NCBI GenBank assembly: GCA_963920525.1
Contig: OY986438.1
Span: forward strand, 76,332,060 to 76,396,059
Length of the DNA stretch: 64,000 nt
Direction: 5' to 3'
DNA from: Dichetophora obliterata
Lineage: Eukaryota; Arthropoda; Insecta; Diptera; Sciomyzidae
How positions within the stretch are numbered: the first letter of the stretch is position 1; each line of letters starts with the position of its first letter. The translations under genes were made by a program, and so were the position numbers. Below are positions 11,640-22,219 of this stretch, in pieces. The notes under the pieces were generated by a model. It did not search any database, was not told the DNA's origin, and saw nothing but the letters and a program-made list of their open reading frames with translations.

Positions 11640-12168
11640 GGTATTTGAGTGTAGTTCGATTCGGTTCCCAAAAACGCATTGGGTGGTCAGTTGGCTTCAA
11701 CTCCTGAACCAATTGGACTTTGTGTGGCGTCATACCAAGGTCTTTATGCAAAATTCATCTCAATGATGTCTCCGAAATGTTCAATTGTTGAGAACGACGG
11801 TGAATTTATGTTGATGGCGCTTCACGCACACTTTCTGCCACAGCAGCAATATTCTCGGGTGTACGCACTGTTTTTGGCTTTTCACGCTTTGGTTTATTGA
11901 TGAGGATGCCAGTTTCTTTCACTTTTTTCACAAGATAACGAACATACGGAGCTGACGGTGCTTCTCTTCTTCCAAAATCCATACGCAATTTTTGCACACA
12001 TTCTGCAACATTACCATGATTTTCAAAGTAATGTCGCAATATTTCCCAGCGTTGTATTTATATCAGCGGAAGGATAAAACTAATTATATGTCAAATCAGA
12101 CATGAGCTAAGTGTTACCATTCACGAAATAAGCACTAGTTGAAAAAAAAAGTTAGATGGCGGACCCTG
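11640..12168 (-). pseudogene. Mariner-type transposase, N-terminal fragment with one terminal repeat
   Basis: The minus strand carries an HTH (DUF4817/HTH_48-like) N-terminus: MRHYFENHGNVAECVQKLR, YVRYLVKKVKETGIL, then TVRTPENIAAVAESVREAPST. With frame breaks it continues KDLG, QLVQELKPTDHPMRF near 11680-11740 before homology stops at about 11640. The right end cagggtccgccatctaac (read on minus) abuts TA at 12169-12170 and looks like the element's terminal repeat; the other end is lost. It complements, but does not overlap, the part present in the 3660-4590 copy. N- and C-terminal halves come from different, diverged copies. Confidence 0.82.
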
Positions 12169-12170
12169 TA

Positions 12171-12425
12171 CTAAATTTAGAGTCGACTTTTATTTTGACT
12201 ATGATAATGGGCCACTGTCTTTTTTTAGGAACTGCTTTAAACACGTTGTTTATATCTCGTCAAAACTTATTTGATATAATGAAAAGGTTTTGGCATTCCC
12301 AATTTAGCGATAAATTAAAATATTTGAAAGACGAAATGATGCATCGAATTCGTCCTGCGGAGGGATATATGAATGATTTTGATGAAATAATTAATCAGTT
12401 TATTTCCGCATTTAAGATGCTGTGA
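12171..12425 (+). pseudogene. Probable N-terminal piece of the Transib transposase relic
   Basis: An open frame (FDIMKRFWHSQFSDKLKYL ... EIINQFISAFKML) ends in a TGA. If the RTE insertion is removed and one target duplication kept, the frame runs on without shift into TRAHRTEERFLNSNRDWL at 46395 onward, which belongs to the Transib relic. The similarity of this N-terminal part to Transib is weak by eye; the assignment rests mainly on continuity across the target duplication. Confidence 0.5.
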
Positions 12426-12437
12426 ACAAGGGCACAT
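12426..12437. repeat. Left target-site duplication of the split RTE (acaagggcacat)
   Basis: The 12-mer acaagggcacat is identical to 46395-46406. It abuts the 5'-truncated start of the RTE here and follows the 3' tail of the RTE there, so it marks both ends of one retrotransposition event although the two copies are now 34 kb apart. Confidence 0.88.
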
Positions 12438-13698
12438 GCGGTGGACAAGGGCTGCTGAAGAGGTGATTGGCTACCACCACCCTCGCCGAAACCAGTGGTA
12501 CGACCAGGAGTGTCGCGACGCCACTGCAGTGAAAGACGCCGCCTACAAAGCCACCCTGCAGTCAGTTGTAACGCGCGCTGCTAAGGAGCGATACAAAAAA
12601 AAGAGGAAGGAAGATAGACGTATTTTCAGGCGGAAAAAAGAGATTCAGAAAAGCGCGAGCAGGAGAAGATTGAGATGTATGGTGACAGGAATGAGGCCAG
12701 AAAATTTTTCGAAAAAATAAGACGCCTTGCCGATGGTTTTAAAACCGGGGCCTCTTCCTGCAAGGATGAAAACGGGAATCTAGTGACACACTGTCCAGAG
12801 TATACTGACGTTATGGAGGGAACACTTCTCTAAGCTTCTAAATGGCGACGCTGACAACAATCCCGCCAATAGAGATGATATTCCGGAAACCCCAATTTCG
12901 GATGACAGCGTTGAGGTTCCGCTGCCCGACTATGATGAAGTTCTGACAGCTATAGCTCGGCTTAAAAATAACAAAGCCGCGGGAGCTGATGGCTTGCCTG
13001 CTGAGCTTTTTAAGAACGGAGGCGAAGCTCTACTTGATTGCATTCACGAGCTTCTATGCATAATATGGTCGGAAGAATGCATTCTGAACAATTGGAATCT
13101 CAGTGTGCTCTGCTCAATCTACAAGAAAGGCGATCCCACTATCTGTGCCAATTACCGTGGGATAAGCCTTCTTAATATCGCATATAAGGTCCTGTCGAGC
13201 GTTTAATGTGAAAGATTGAAGCCCATTGTAAACGAACTGATCGGACCTTATCAGTGTGGCTTCAGACCTGGAAAGTCCACCATCGACCAGATTTTCACGC
13301 TACGACAAATCTTGGAGAAGACTCAAGAAAAACAAGTCGACACCCACCATCTTTTTGTCGACTACAAAGCCGCCTTCGACAGCCCAATAAGGAAGCACCT
13401 GTACTCCACCATGTCTGAATTTGGTATTCCTGCAAAACTAATACGACTTTGCAGGATGACACTGAGCAACACCAGCAGCGCAGTTAAAATCGGGAAGGAC
13501 CTCTCCCCACCATTTATTACAAAACGAGGTTTCAGACAAGGTGATTCCTTATCGTGCGACTTTTTCAACCTAATGATGGAAAAGATTATCCGAGCTGCTG
13601 ATCTGAGACGTAGTTGCACAATATTCTACAAAAGTGTTATGCTGCTTGCGTATGCTGATGACATCGAATATCATTGGCCATAATATCATTGGCCACAG
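12438..13698 (+). pseudogene. RTE-type LINE, 5' half (RT N-terminal to YADD)
   Basis: This is a 5'-truncated copy of the same family as 28762-31410. It starts in the linker after the endonuclease (RAAEEVIGY, RNQWYDQECRDAT), then goes through frame breaks near 12720 and 12800 to NNKAAGADGLPAELFKNGG, DPTICANYRGISLLNIAYKVL, a stop at about 13204, KPIVNELIGPYQCGFRPGKST, HHLFVDYKAAFDS, ITKRGFRQGDSLSCDFFN and LAYADDIE (13650). It is cut immediately after the YADD motif by LINE A, with a local duplication of atatcattggcca at the edge. The missing 3' half is at 45604-46394. Inactive. Confidence 0.9.
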
Positions 13699-14234
13699 AG
13701 TTCTCAATCAACTCTCGTTGTAAACAGATTGTTTGTTAACTTAGCTGCGAAAATTTTTAAGTTAATCCAGTGTATTTGAATATTTAAAACTAATTTCTGT
13801 GTAAACTTGTACTTTTTGGGACATTTGAGGACGTTCTCCAGTCAGGTTTTTGTAATTTTTGTTTATTTTTTCACTTAATTCTATTAAAGAAGAAAAATAA
13901 AATTTGTTTCTGACAAATTTTTTTTTTCATAAGCTGTGGAAGCTAAGTTTTTGAGTTTTATGTTTACATTCATATTCGCTTGTTTCTGTTGTTTGATTAT
14001 TTGTCTCATTTTTACATTAGCAGTTGTGCATCAATTGTATTTAAATTTTTGCTACTTGCTTTTGTTAATCGCTGTATACTTTTAGACACTTTTAGTACAG
14101 GGTGGTTACAAAGCTAATTTTTCTTTTTTTATTCTTTTTATTCTTATTGATAAAATTTGTTAAAATTGTTGCTTGTCATTTAAGTGCAGTGTTTTTTTTT
14201 TCTTATTTTGTCATTTTATCTGCATTATTTTAAT

Positions 14235-14666
14235 ATGATTTATGCTAAGCCTGGCTGCTCTGTAAGGGGTGAAACTGAGCGGCTTTTATCATGCTGGTTA
14301 TGTGATAATGCTGTTGATACCAAATGTGCAGGCGTGATAGGCCGAGTTGCGGATTGTATTGAGGAAGGTAAAGGGTTGCGTTGGTCTTGCGAGAAATGTA
14401 GATTGGCTGACATCAACTTCTACAAGCTTTTCAAGCAGACAAAGCAAGGCTTCTCTGAAATAAGTAAGGAACTTTCTTCGCTTTCTGCAAAATTTTTCAA
14501 ATATCAGTCTCTTTTCGACGATTTTAAATATATTGAAGAGTCAGTTCCTTCTTCCAAAAGGAAAAAAAATACATGTCTTTGCGTAGTAAGCAAAAAACGG
14601 ATTCAACTCCAACTCTACATTCTTCTGTACATGACATTGCTGATGAAATGGACATTGGTGGTATAA
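14235..14666 (+). CDS. LINE A ORF1, first frame (PHD-like zinc finger)
   Basis: ATG at 14235 (the frame is open upstream but without an earlier ATG). The N-terminus has a PHD/zinc-ribbon pattern: PGCSVRGE, LLSCWLC, KCAG and WSCEKC supply pairs of Cys in the first ~55 residues, followed by a helical linker (FKQTKQGFSEISKELSSLS). CR1-group LINEs often carry such a finger in ORF1. The natural product probably does not end at 14666: beyond the A8 run at 14562-14569 the residues become unlike protein, while the frame one base back (14573-15190) holds the expected continuation. ORF1 proteins bind the element RNA in the ribonucleoprotein. Confidence 0.75.
   Translation: MIYAKPGCSVRGETERLLSCWLCDNAVDTKCAGVIGRVADCIEEGKGLRWSCEKCRLADINFYKLFKQTKQGFSEISKELSSLSAKFFKYQSLFDDFKYIEESVPSSKRKKNTCLCVVSKKRIQLQLYILLYMTLLMKWTLVV
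14562..14570 (+). promoter_or_regulatory. A-AAA-AAT slippery sequence, candidate -1 frameshift site in ORF1
   Basis: In the ORF1a frame codons read AAA AAA AAT, so the heptamer A_AAA_AAT sits in the zero frame, a recognised class of -1 slippery site. A shift by -1 leads directly into the second frame, which carries the rest of ORF1. The identical run occurs in copy 2 at 37207-37215. I did not establish a downstream pseudoknot. A fixed one-base mutation of the source element is the simpler alternative. Confidence 0.4.
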
Positions 14667-15190
14667 CAGCCCCTCCACCTATTTTAACTTCTACTTCGAA
14701 TACAGCAAACATATCGATTTCTGCTCCTTTGCCAGTGCTTGCACCCCCACCTTCATTGCCAGTCATGTCTTATGCACAAACTGTTTCTCTTTCACCAACT
14801 TTGGTCGATTCCCAGGTTGTTCCTCTTACTAATCAGGTTTCTGTTCCACCTAAGCCAATCATTGCAATTCCACCAACTAAATCAATCTTTGTTTCTCGCT
14901 TAACTGCGGATACAACAGATGTTGATGTAGATTTTTTTATTAAATCAAAGTTGAATTGTTCCTTGCATTTTTCGGTTCATAAATTCAAATATTCAAATGT
15001 AAGATCGATTACTTCTTTTAGATTAACAGTTCCTGAAAATTTATTTAATTCCAAAGTTGATGTAAACTTTTGGCCGCCTAACACAATTGTACGCGAATTT
15101 GAATTTAAAAGCAATCCAAGACCGGTAAATGTTGGACATTTGCCGCGTCCCCGAAATAGCCCTAAATCTCATCCAAAAAACGATTCATAA
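14573..15190 (+). CDS. LINE A ORF1, second frame (RRM-like nucleic-acid binding part)
   Basis: 205 residues from an ATG lying 3 nt after the A8 run and overlapping the first frame by 94 nt. A Pro/Ser/Thr-rich linker (PPPILTSTSN, APLPVLAPPP, PPKPIIAIPP) leads to a conserved domain: TKSIFVSRL, DVDFFIKSKLN, SFRLTVPENLFNS and FWPPNTIVREF. The same domain is present in LINE B ORF1 (KTLFISRLGPST ... DVWPAGAIVHEF), supporting its function as ORF1 core. It could be read by frameshift from 14235, by reinitiation, or not at all. Confidence 0.75.
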   Translation: MSLRSKQKTDSTPTLHSSVHDIADEMDIGGITAPPPILTSTSNTANISISAPLPVLAPPPSLPVMSYAQTVSLSPTLVDSQVVPLTNQVSVPPKPIIAIPPTKSIFVSRLTADTTDVDVDFFIKSKLNCSLHFSVHKFKYSNVRSITSFRLTVPENLFNSKVDVNFWPPNTIVREFEFKSNPRPVNVGHLPRPRNSPKSHPKNDS

Positions 15191-15213
15191 ACCGCAAGTC
15201 TAAATAAGAGCTT

Positions 15214-18062
15214 GTGTATCAAAATGTCAGGGGTCTTAACTCCAAACTTTCCGATATTTTCATAAACAGTTTTGATTTTGAATATAACATTATAATTTTT
15301 ACAGAGACTTGGCTTCGCTCTAATATCTTAAATTCTGAAATAATGTGCAATAAATATCAAATTTTTCGTAAAGATCGTCATGATAAGATCGGTGGTGGTG
15401 TTTTGATAGCTGTTCAAAACTCGCTTGTATCTGAAGAATTGACAATTCTTGACACCAGTGACATTGAGTTCATTTGTGTTGCAGTTAAATTAAATAATAG
15501 TATTATTTATGTTACCTGCTCTTACATTCCTCCTAAATGTGACTTAGCAATGTATTTAAAACACTTACACGCCATCGAAAAAGTTCATAATTTGTAAAAA
15601 ATAAAGACGTTCTTATTGTGCTGGGTGATTTTAACCTACCTTTTGTGACTTGGAGATCGTCTGACGATTTTTCATTTCTTACTCCTGTTTCCAATAGTGA
15701 TTGGATAAATGACTTCTTAGATAAGCTGTCTGATCTGTGTCTTCAACAAGTCAATGATATTTTAAATATAAACCACAGAACCCTAAGTCTTGTATTTGTA
15801 GATAGATGCACTACTGTTAATCTCCATTGTTCGAATCCCGTATCTCTTCCAGAAGATGTACATCATCCAACTCTTGAAATAACAGTTTTACTCCCCCACG
15901 AAAAAGAAGATAAAGTAACTTCTGATGCGCGAAATAAAAAAGTTTATAATTTTAAGAAAACGGACTATGTAAAACTTAAGTCCTTACTTTCGCAGACTGA
16001 TTGGTCTCCAATTTTAACTAGCGGAACATCATATTCATATTATGACTTCAAATCTTCTGTACAGTTTTTCAATGATACTCTGCAAAGGTGTTTCTTATTG
16101 TCCGTCCCAAAAAAAAAGTGTTTCTCCAATCCTTCAAATCCACCCTGGCTAACAAATGATCTAAAGGCACTTAAAAATTTAAAAAATCGTTTATTTAAAA
16201 AATATAAAATATCTGGTTCTAGTTTAGACTTTGCTTCCTATTCTTCTTGTCGTTATAGATATCAACTACTAAATAAACAGTGCTATTCTGCTTATATAAT
16301 TAACATAAAATCTCAATTTAAAGATGATCCAAAACTTTTCTATAGTTTTGTTAACTCAAAACGTAAAGCCTCCAGTTTTCCACCCCTTATGAAATTCAAT
16401 CAGGAAGAATCATCTTGTGACAATGTGATTTCTAACATGTTTGCAAACTTCTTTAAATCAACTTACTCCGATAAACCATTTAATACTATCACGGTGTATC
16501 ATTTTCTCCCGCCAGTTAACTCTTTTGAAACTCCTGTAATAGACCCAAATATTGTCACGTGTTATCTTCGACAAGTAAAATCTTCTTTTACGACCGGCCC
16601 TGATAAAATTCCAAGCTGTATTTTAAAGCAATGTGCTACAAACCTGTGTACTCCTCTAGCAAACATTTTTAATATTTCCTTGCATAGTGGTTATTTTCCT
16701 ATTATATGGAAGGATTCTTATATTATACCCCTTCATAAATCTGGCTCCAAGATAGATGTTTCTAACTATCGAGGAATTGCAAAATTAAGTACAATCCCTA
16801 AGTTATTTGAGAAAATCATAACTGATCAATTAACCCACTCCGTGTCTTCCACCATTTCTGTCTTTCAACATGGTTTTCTGAAGGGTAAGTCCACTACAAC
16901 AAACCTCTTAGAGTATGCTACGCTTGTTATAAATGGTTTTACTTTCGGACTGCAGACTGATGTTATTTATACGGACTTTAGCAAAGCTTTCGACAGTGTT
17001 AATCATAATCTTCTTTTGAAAAAACTCCACCTTATTGGGTTTCCTGTCACATTATTAAATTGGATAAATTCGTATTTATCTAGACGTACTCAAAAGGTTT
17101 TATATAAGAATTCTCTTTCAAAAAGTATTTCGGTCACTTCTGGCGTTCCTCAGGGCAGTCATCTTGGACCGGTTTTGTTTTTACTATTCATTAATGATCT
17201 TCCTTCGGTAATAAAACACTGTAACGTCTTAATGTACGCTGACGACGTGAAACTTTTTCTTTGTTACAAATCACCCGAAGAACGACATCTTTTACAATCT
17301 CATCTAAATAGACTTGTGGACTGGTGTAGCTTAAATATATTAAATCTCAACTTAAAAAAATGTAAGCAAATGACATTCTCGCGAAGATCTGCTAGTAACA
17401 TAAATTACACTATAAATAACACTAACTTAGAAATAGTTTCCAGTTTTCTCGATCTTGGTGTTATTATGGATTCAAAACTTCGCTTCAATCTCCACGTTAA
17501 TATGGTGATAAAAAAGGCAAGAGGAGTCCTTGGTTTCATTAAAAGATGGGCTAAAGAATTCAGTGATCCCTTTACTACTAAATTATTATATACCTCTCTC
17601 GTAAGGCCAATTCTTGAATATGCATCAGTTGTATGGAACCCACAATATAATGTCTACATCGACGCCATTGAATCCGTTCAAAAACAGTTTTTACTTTTTG
17701 CTTTACGTCATAGTCGTTGAAACCCCAATATTATGCTTCCATCGTATGAAATACGCCTTAAAATTATTTTACTACCTTCCCTAAGAAGCAGAAGAATGAT
17801 GCTTAATGTCATGTTTCTGTATAAACTACTTCGTGGCGAGATTAATTCGGAATATCTCATCTCAGCTCTAAATTTTAACATCCCAAGGAGAGGAACTAGA
17901 CATTTTCTGTTTTTCAAGTTGAGTCAGTGCAGTTCTAATTACGCTCTTCATGAACCTTTACGATTTATGTGCAGTGATTTCAATGATAACTTCAACATGA
18001 TTAATTTTTCTGATTCAGTAGACGACTTAAAACGGAAAATTATATTACATTTAAATAATTAA
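15214..18062 (+). pseudogene. LINE A ORF2 (endonuclease and reverse transcriptase), two breaks
   Basis: Endonuclease: YQNVRGLNSKL, FTETWL, KIGGGVLIAV, CSYIPPK, then a frame break at about 15595 (a short A/T run), LGDFNLPFVTW, LVFVD and HHPTLEI. Reverse transcriptase: SNYRGIAKLSTIPKLFEKII, FQHGFLKGKSTTTNLL, YTDFSKAFDSVNH, SGVPQGSHLGPVLFLLFIND and MYADDVKLF (YADD), followed by the thumb. An in-frame TGA at 17718-17720 precedes the conserved C-terminal part ending 18062. No ATG starts the frame (the first usable codon is GTG). Both breaks are identical in copy 2. No RNase H domain. Confidence 0.92.
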
Positions 18063-18793
18063 ATCAATTTAACTTCATCCTATTATACCTAACGCAATTT
18101 TATAACAATGTAATATTGGCAATTGAAATTGTTCTGTTTCTCTTTTTTGTCTCGATATTATGTTTTATAAAGTAAGCACCATCAAATATGAATCGTTTTT
18201 AAAACTTACTTTTTAATTATTCAATATTTTAATTTTTAATCGAATTGGGATTTACGTGCTCACGTGGTTTCCTGATTTGAAATTAGACTGAACTCACACT
18301 ATCAACTGGATTGGTGTGCCAGAGTATATCTCTTTTCCATACAAGTATATGCCTGCGTTGGCCCAAATGCATATCCAACTAATTGGGATTTTGATTTGGC
18401 GGATATGAGATTTATCTCATTTCCACGTAGGTCCTTGGGTTGGACAATGGCCGCAAAACAGTTAAAATGAGTTTAGTGTTTTTGATTGTTTTTCGGGTAC
18501 CTTAAATTGATAATTACTATTATTTAATTCGATGTTGCTTATTTATATAGAATCAAGTATACTTAAATACGCGTTTTAAATATATTCAATTTTTAAATTT
18601 CGCTGAAAAGCCAATTAATGTGCTTAGTGGAAAATCCTAATTGCCAATAGGGGGTATGTTTTAGTACGTAGGTGCATTCTGTCTGTCCCGGCTGATTCGG
18701 GCAGATTTTAGAATGTGAATCGTGCATGCGTATAGGATGGGTATACGTATCTTGGGAAGATTTCATACCTCCGGGCGAATCAAAAAAAAAAAA

Positions 18794-19025
18794 CCTTTTA
18801 TATTTAATTATTCATTAGATATAAGTTTGTGTTGATTTTATTATTTTAATTAAACTACTTTTAGAATTTAGCTTAAGTAATTTTTAAATATAAATTTAAT
18901 AACTGTTTGTTTCTTTTTCATTCTGATCTTATGTTTGTTCGAGATATATATTATACTTTTTTATTGTACGCAAAAGAATAACTATTTCTTATGTACTAAT
19001 ATATGAATAAAGCCAAATTTAATTT
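18794..19025 (+). mobile_element. 3' UTR of LINE X, cut off from its RT fragment
   Basis: AT-rich tail that follows LINE A copy 1 and ends gaataaagccaaatttaattt just before an AAAG target duplication and the Penelope 3' part. Its missing upstream portion is at 35843-36340, directly before LINE A copy 2. The assignment comes from this continuity; no protein is encoded here. Confidence 0.65.
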
Positions 19026-19208
19026 AAAGAAGAAAATGGAAAACTTCCATATTTTGACGCCCTTGTGATTAGAAAAGACAATAAACTTAAAATTGACTGG
19101 TACCACAAACCTACGTCAACTGGATATTTAATAAATTATTATTGAAGACACCATAAACATACGATAATAAACACCGAGAAAAATTTATCAGACGGATATT
19201 GAGTATCA
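19026..19208 (+). pseudogene. Penelope-like element, 3' continuation of the RT
   Basis: Frame: EENGKLPYFDALVIRKDNK, then IDWYHKPTSTGYLINYY, a stop, and RHHKHTIINTEKNL, matching the part of Penelope RT that follows the FTMEK motif. The 5' part of the same RT ends in ...KFTMEK at 35842. Joined at the shared AAAG, the frame is exactly continuous, so the two pieces are halves of one Penelope split by LINE X (with LINE A inside it). Here the 3' half lies upstream of the 5' half in the window. It is ended by a MITE at 19211. Confidence 0.8.
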
Positions 19209-19210
19209 AA

Positions 19211-19646
19211 CGCTGATTATAATAGACGGAACGGAACGGAGTCAAGTGTCATTGTGGCGGGACGAAACGGTTTCAAACGAAGTGGCGATTATAATAGCAA
19301 CGAAAGAGGACTTAATTTTTTTCTAAAATATATTTTATTACAAAACAAATTCAATCAATTCTTTTTTTCTTATTATTTTAAAACATGAATTCAATCAAAT
19401 TTTATCAAAAATACGGAAAACAAAACAAATGACGATTAAAATTAATATTAGCATCTGTCAACATAAACTTTTTGCTCAAAACGTAACGGAACGCAGCGGA
19501 AAAATCAAAAATCTATAGATCTCAACGTCACGTGCCGCTCCGTTCCGTCTTATTATAATCGAACTCTTAAGAAACTCATGCAATAAATTGTAAAGTGACA
19601 TTTCTCAACATTCTATAACGTTCCGTTCCGTCTATTATAATCAGCG
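19211..19646. mobile_element. MITE with ~28-bp terminal inverted repeats
   Basis: Left end cgctgattataatagacgga is exactly inverted at 19627-19646, and the match continues through acggaacg. A second, weaker inverted pair lies inside (gcgattataatagcaacgaa near 19283 versus ttattataatcgaactc near 19547). Target duplication not resolved. Non-coding; inserted in or next to the Penelope remnant. Confidence 0.85.
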
Positions 19647-19679
19647 CTTCACCCAGTAAAAAATTTTGATACGCATTAC

Positions 19680-19765
19680 TCGTATGCGCATTAAGAGCGC
19701 TTTCATCCCCTTGCGTATAGTGCTATTTGTAAAGCGCTATGTTTAGAGCTCTTTCCATAGTGATA
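19680..19765. repeat. Short copy of the RTE-2 tail repeat
   Basis: The words gagcgctttcatccccttg and cgtatagtgct match, in inverse orientation relative to the RTE there, the segment at 28935-28975 with a few differences. It is probably a solitary dispersed piece of that 3' region. Confidence 0.5.
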
Positions 19766-19984
19766 ACGTAGCACTAGCAAACAAATCTTAGAACGTAAAG
19801 TCAAAAAAAAAAAAAATTTTTTGGAAAAAAAAAAAAACTAAAATTAGAGCCCGTCACATCCCGTTCTTTTGCTTATCAACCATCGACCATAAGTCCAGCG
19901 AGCACATCACATATCGCGCATAACTACTGTGAGCTCTATTGCTCCTCACAGCTCTGTCATTCCCGCGAGCGCATTAAGTACCGC

Positions 19985-20247
19985 CCTTAAGTCCTGCTAA
20001 CCTCTAAGTGCAGCATAGTTCTTGCGGCATCCGTGCTTTCATACGCGTAGTCATCTAAAGTAAGTTTTAATTAAAGTTTTAAATGCAAAAGTACTGCATT
20101 GAAGTCCTGCGAGATCGAGTCTATCCAGCGAGTCCTCCTTTTAATACGCGACATTCATAAATGTAAGTATTTAATGAAGTTTTATTATCAAATAAAATAA
20201 TGTGTTATATTTTTAAAAAAGGGCAAGTACTGCTCCAAAGCCGTGCG
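19985..20247 (+). repeat. Tandem exon-like modules with GTAAGT donors (units 1, 2 and start of 3)
   Basis: Two consecutive units of 108-136 bp share aagtactgc, aagtcctgcgag, atcgagtctatccagcga, aatacgcg and end at a consensus splice donor (aaagtaagttt at 20050-20062; atgtaagtattt at 20158-20169). Unit 3 begins at about 20223 and is interrupted by the LTR retroelement; its second part lies at 26967-27060. They may be duplicated 5' exons of the transposon remnant at 27060 onward, or of an unknown gene. Confidence 0.6.
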
Positions 20248-20713
20248 AGTTATAAAGTCCTTTTTAATAAAAGACACTTTATGTTTTTTAAAACACAACT
20301 TCTTTTATTCAGATCAAAACTAAAACTAAACTTTCTTACAACTAACAGAATAAATGTTACTTAAAATATACCAATAGTTTATCAATACAAACATATCAAT
20401 GTATGAGAATTTCTTCTTTTCTTCTTTCTTCTTTCTTCGTTGCAGTACAACGAAGATTACAAAATGTTTATGAAGTTACAAAACACTTAAGTGGGTCTCT
20501 GGGTTTGTTGGTGCAGTTAAAAAAAGAGTAACATGATATTTGGAGTTGCTTAGCTGCATATTTTGAATTGACAAATATGTTTGGCAATTAATGAATTTGA
20601 ATTTAAGTGTTAAATGATTTGGGTTGTTGCAATGAGGCAATAAATATTCAGTTTTTATTGTTTCCATATTTTGAAACAATTTCTTGTAATTTAATATTAA
20701 TTGCCTCGTTTGT
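20248..20713 (-). repeat. 3' LTR of the Gypsy-type element
   Basis: Direct repeat of 26497-26962. Differences noted: taaactttc/taaattttc, tttgaattg/tttgacttg and gcaataaat/gcaaaaaat. It contains a TTCTTC-rich block near 20410-20440. The env frame runs into it. Confidence 0.95.
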
Positions 20714-22219
20714 GCCTCCTCCACCATTTGATCTGAGATTCTCCTGGATCTCATTAGTTATAAATTTTTGTTTGTTTACAAATTTAACTTTATTTTTCTT
20801 AAACATTATTAACATAAATATTGCAGCAAGTATAATTAAAACTAATGTTACATTTATTCCATAAGAGATGTTCTTATGATAATTTAGTTCTTCGATTTTT
20901 TTTATATTATTATAATGTTCTGTAATGATATTATTGAAGTGAATGGGTGCTATTTCTGTCTTATTAATTGTATTTTCGTTCGAGTAAAAGTATCTGTCTT
21001 GGATTATTTCTATGTGGTTCTCGTAGTTTTCCTCCCCCATTTGTATTTTACAGTTACTAAATGTTACTAAATTATTTTTTGTAAGAGTAATGTTTCTATT
21101 ATCGCAATTTTGTATTATTTCGAGGTTGTATGCATTCTTTACTAGTATTGTTTGTTCGTCCAATAGTTGTGTGTCTGTTTTGTTATTAAATTTATATTCG
21201 CAATTATTTGTTAAAATACAATTTTTACTTTTCTTTAAATGTTTTAGCGTTACATTTTCTTCGAAAGTAAATGTTTGATTATTGTAATTTATAACGAATT
21301 CTTGATTTTGAATTATTTGCATGAACTTCGAATTCGGAATTGGTGTTATTATGTTAAGGTCTGTCCTTATAAATGATTGTGGTATCTGTATAGTAATAAT
21401 AATACTATTGTCTTTATAGTCCATTATTCCTACCTTGAGAAGTTTCAGTTTATAAAAATCTATATTAAATGTTTCTATTTCTGACGAAGTCAATATACTT
21501 GGGTGGACTATGTTATTTTTTGCTGCTACTATATTATCTTGAATTTGGTCTATTTTTCTTTCTAGGTGTTTAAGTTTCAACAGCTGGTCGGTGTAAAGCA
21601 ATTTTCTTAAAATTTCGTTATTTTGCGATTTTATATTTAGAACAGTTGATTTCATTTTTATTCTGTCCTCTTCTATAGCTGTTTGTAAAATATTGAACGT
21701 ATCATTAAAATGTGAGTTTAATTGTATTTGTTCGTTAATTGTTTCTATTGCGTTGTGCGAGTTTTTATTTGATATTTCTAAGCGTTCCAGAATTTCCTCC
21801 CTATCGTCATTGTCCATAGTGCCAAAAAGTCATTTGTGAGCTGAACCCACGAAATTAAGTAATCCTCTCTTTGTTCTGGTTTTGTTTGGAATAATTGTAC
21901 GAATTTTTGATTTTATTAAATCTATTTCATTTTGCAAAAGTTGTTTACTATTTTCATTAAAATGGTCAATGTTAAGTTGTATTTTATTTAAAATATCAAT
22001 AATTGTGTTTGTGTTTATAATGTGTATTACAGTGGTTGTTTGGTTTACTATTTCTACCTGGTTTAGTTTAATTTTAACGTATCCAGATGTTTCATAAATC
22101 GGGCTGATTTGCATTCCCATTACTGTTGTTGTCGTTGTTAGCAATATTATTATTGTTGCGAACCCCAAGGTTGGTATCTGCAAATTTAAACGGTCGTTTA
22201 ATGTTACTTTCATGAACAT
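20648..22219 (-). pseudogene. env of the LTR element, one in-frame stop
   Basis: ATG at 22219, overlapping the end of pol by 128 nt. Features in order: hydrophobic signal segment (LGFATIIILLTTTTT), a coiled, Asn-rich surface part, a furin-like basic site (RTKRG) followed by a conserved Gly-rich segment, then a single in-frame TGA at about 21827-21829. The same frame continues to 20648 through a long helical ectodomain and a transmembrane segment (ISYGINVTLVLIILAAIFML) with a basic cytoplasmic tail that reads through the polypurine tract into the LTR. Insect errantivirus Env is a membrane-fusion glycoprotein; this copy is interrupted within the fusion subunit and would yield only the N-terminal portion. 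Confidence 0.9.
20714..20726 (-). promoter_or_regulatory. Polypurine tract of the LTR element
   Basis: On the minus strand ATGGTGGAGGAGGC lies immediately upstream of the 3' LTR, in the position where plus-strand DNA synthesis is primed. It is also translated within the end of env (Gly-rich stretch). Confidence 0.75.

Larger units (their letters stand above)
13699..18793 (+). mobile_element. LINE A copy 1 (CR1/Jockey-type non-LTR retrotransposon), near full length
   Basis: Begins agttctcaatcaactctcg, has a ~540-bp 5' UTR, ORF1 (with zinc-finger part), ORF2 (endonuclease plus reverse transcriptase) and a ~730-bp 3' UTR ending in ccgggcgaatc plus 12 A. It is inserted in the RTE on its left side, but its right side continues into LINE X/Penelope sequence, not into the RTE. 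Copy 2 (36341-45603) shows the complementary flanks. The copies look about 98-99% identical by eye. Confidence 0.9.
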
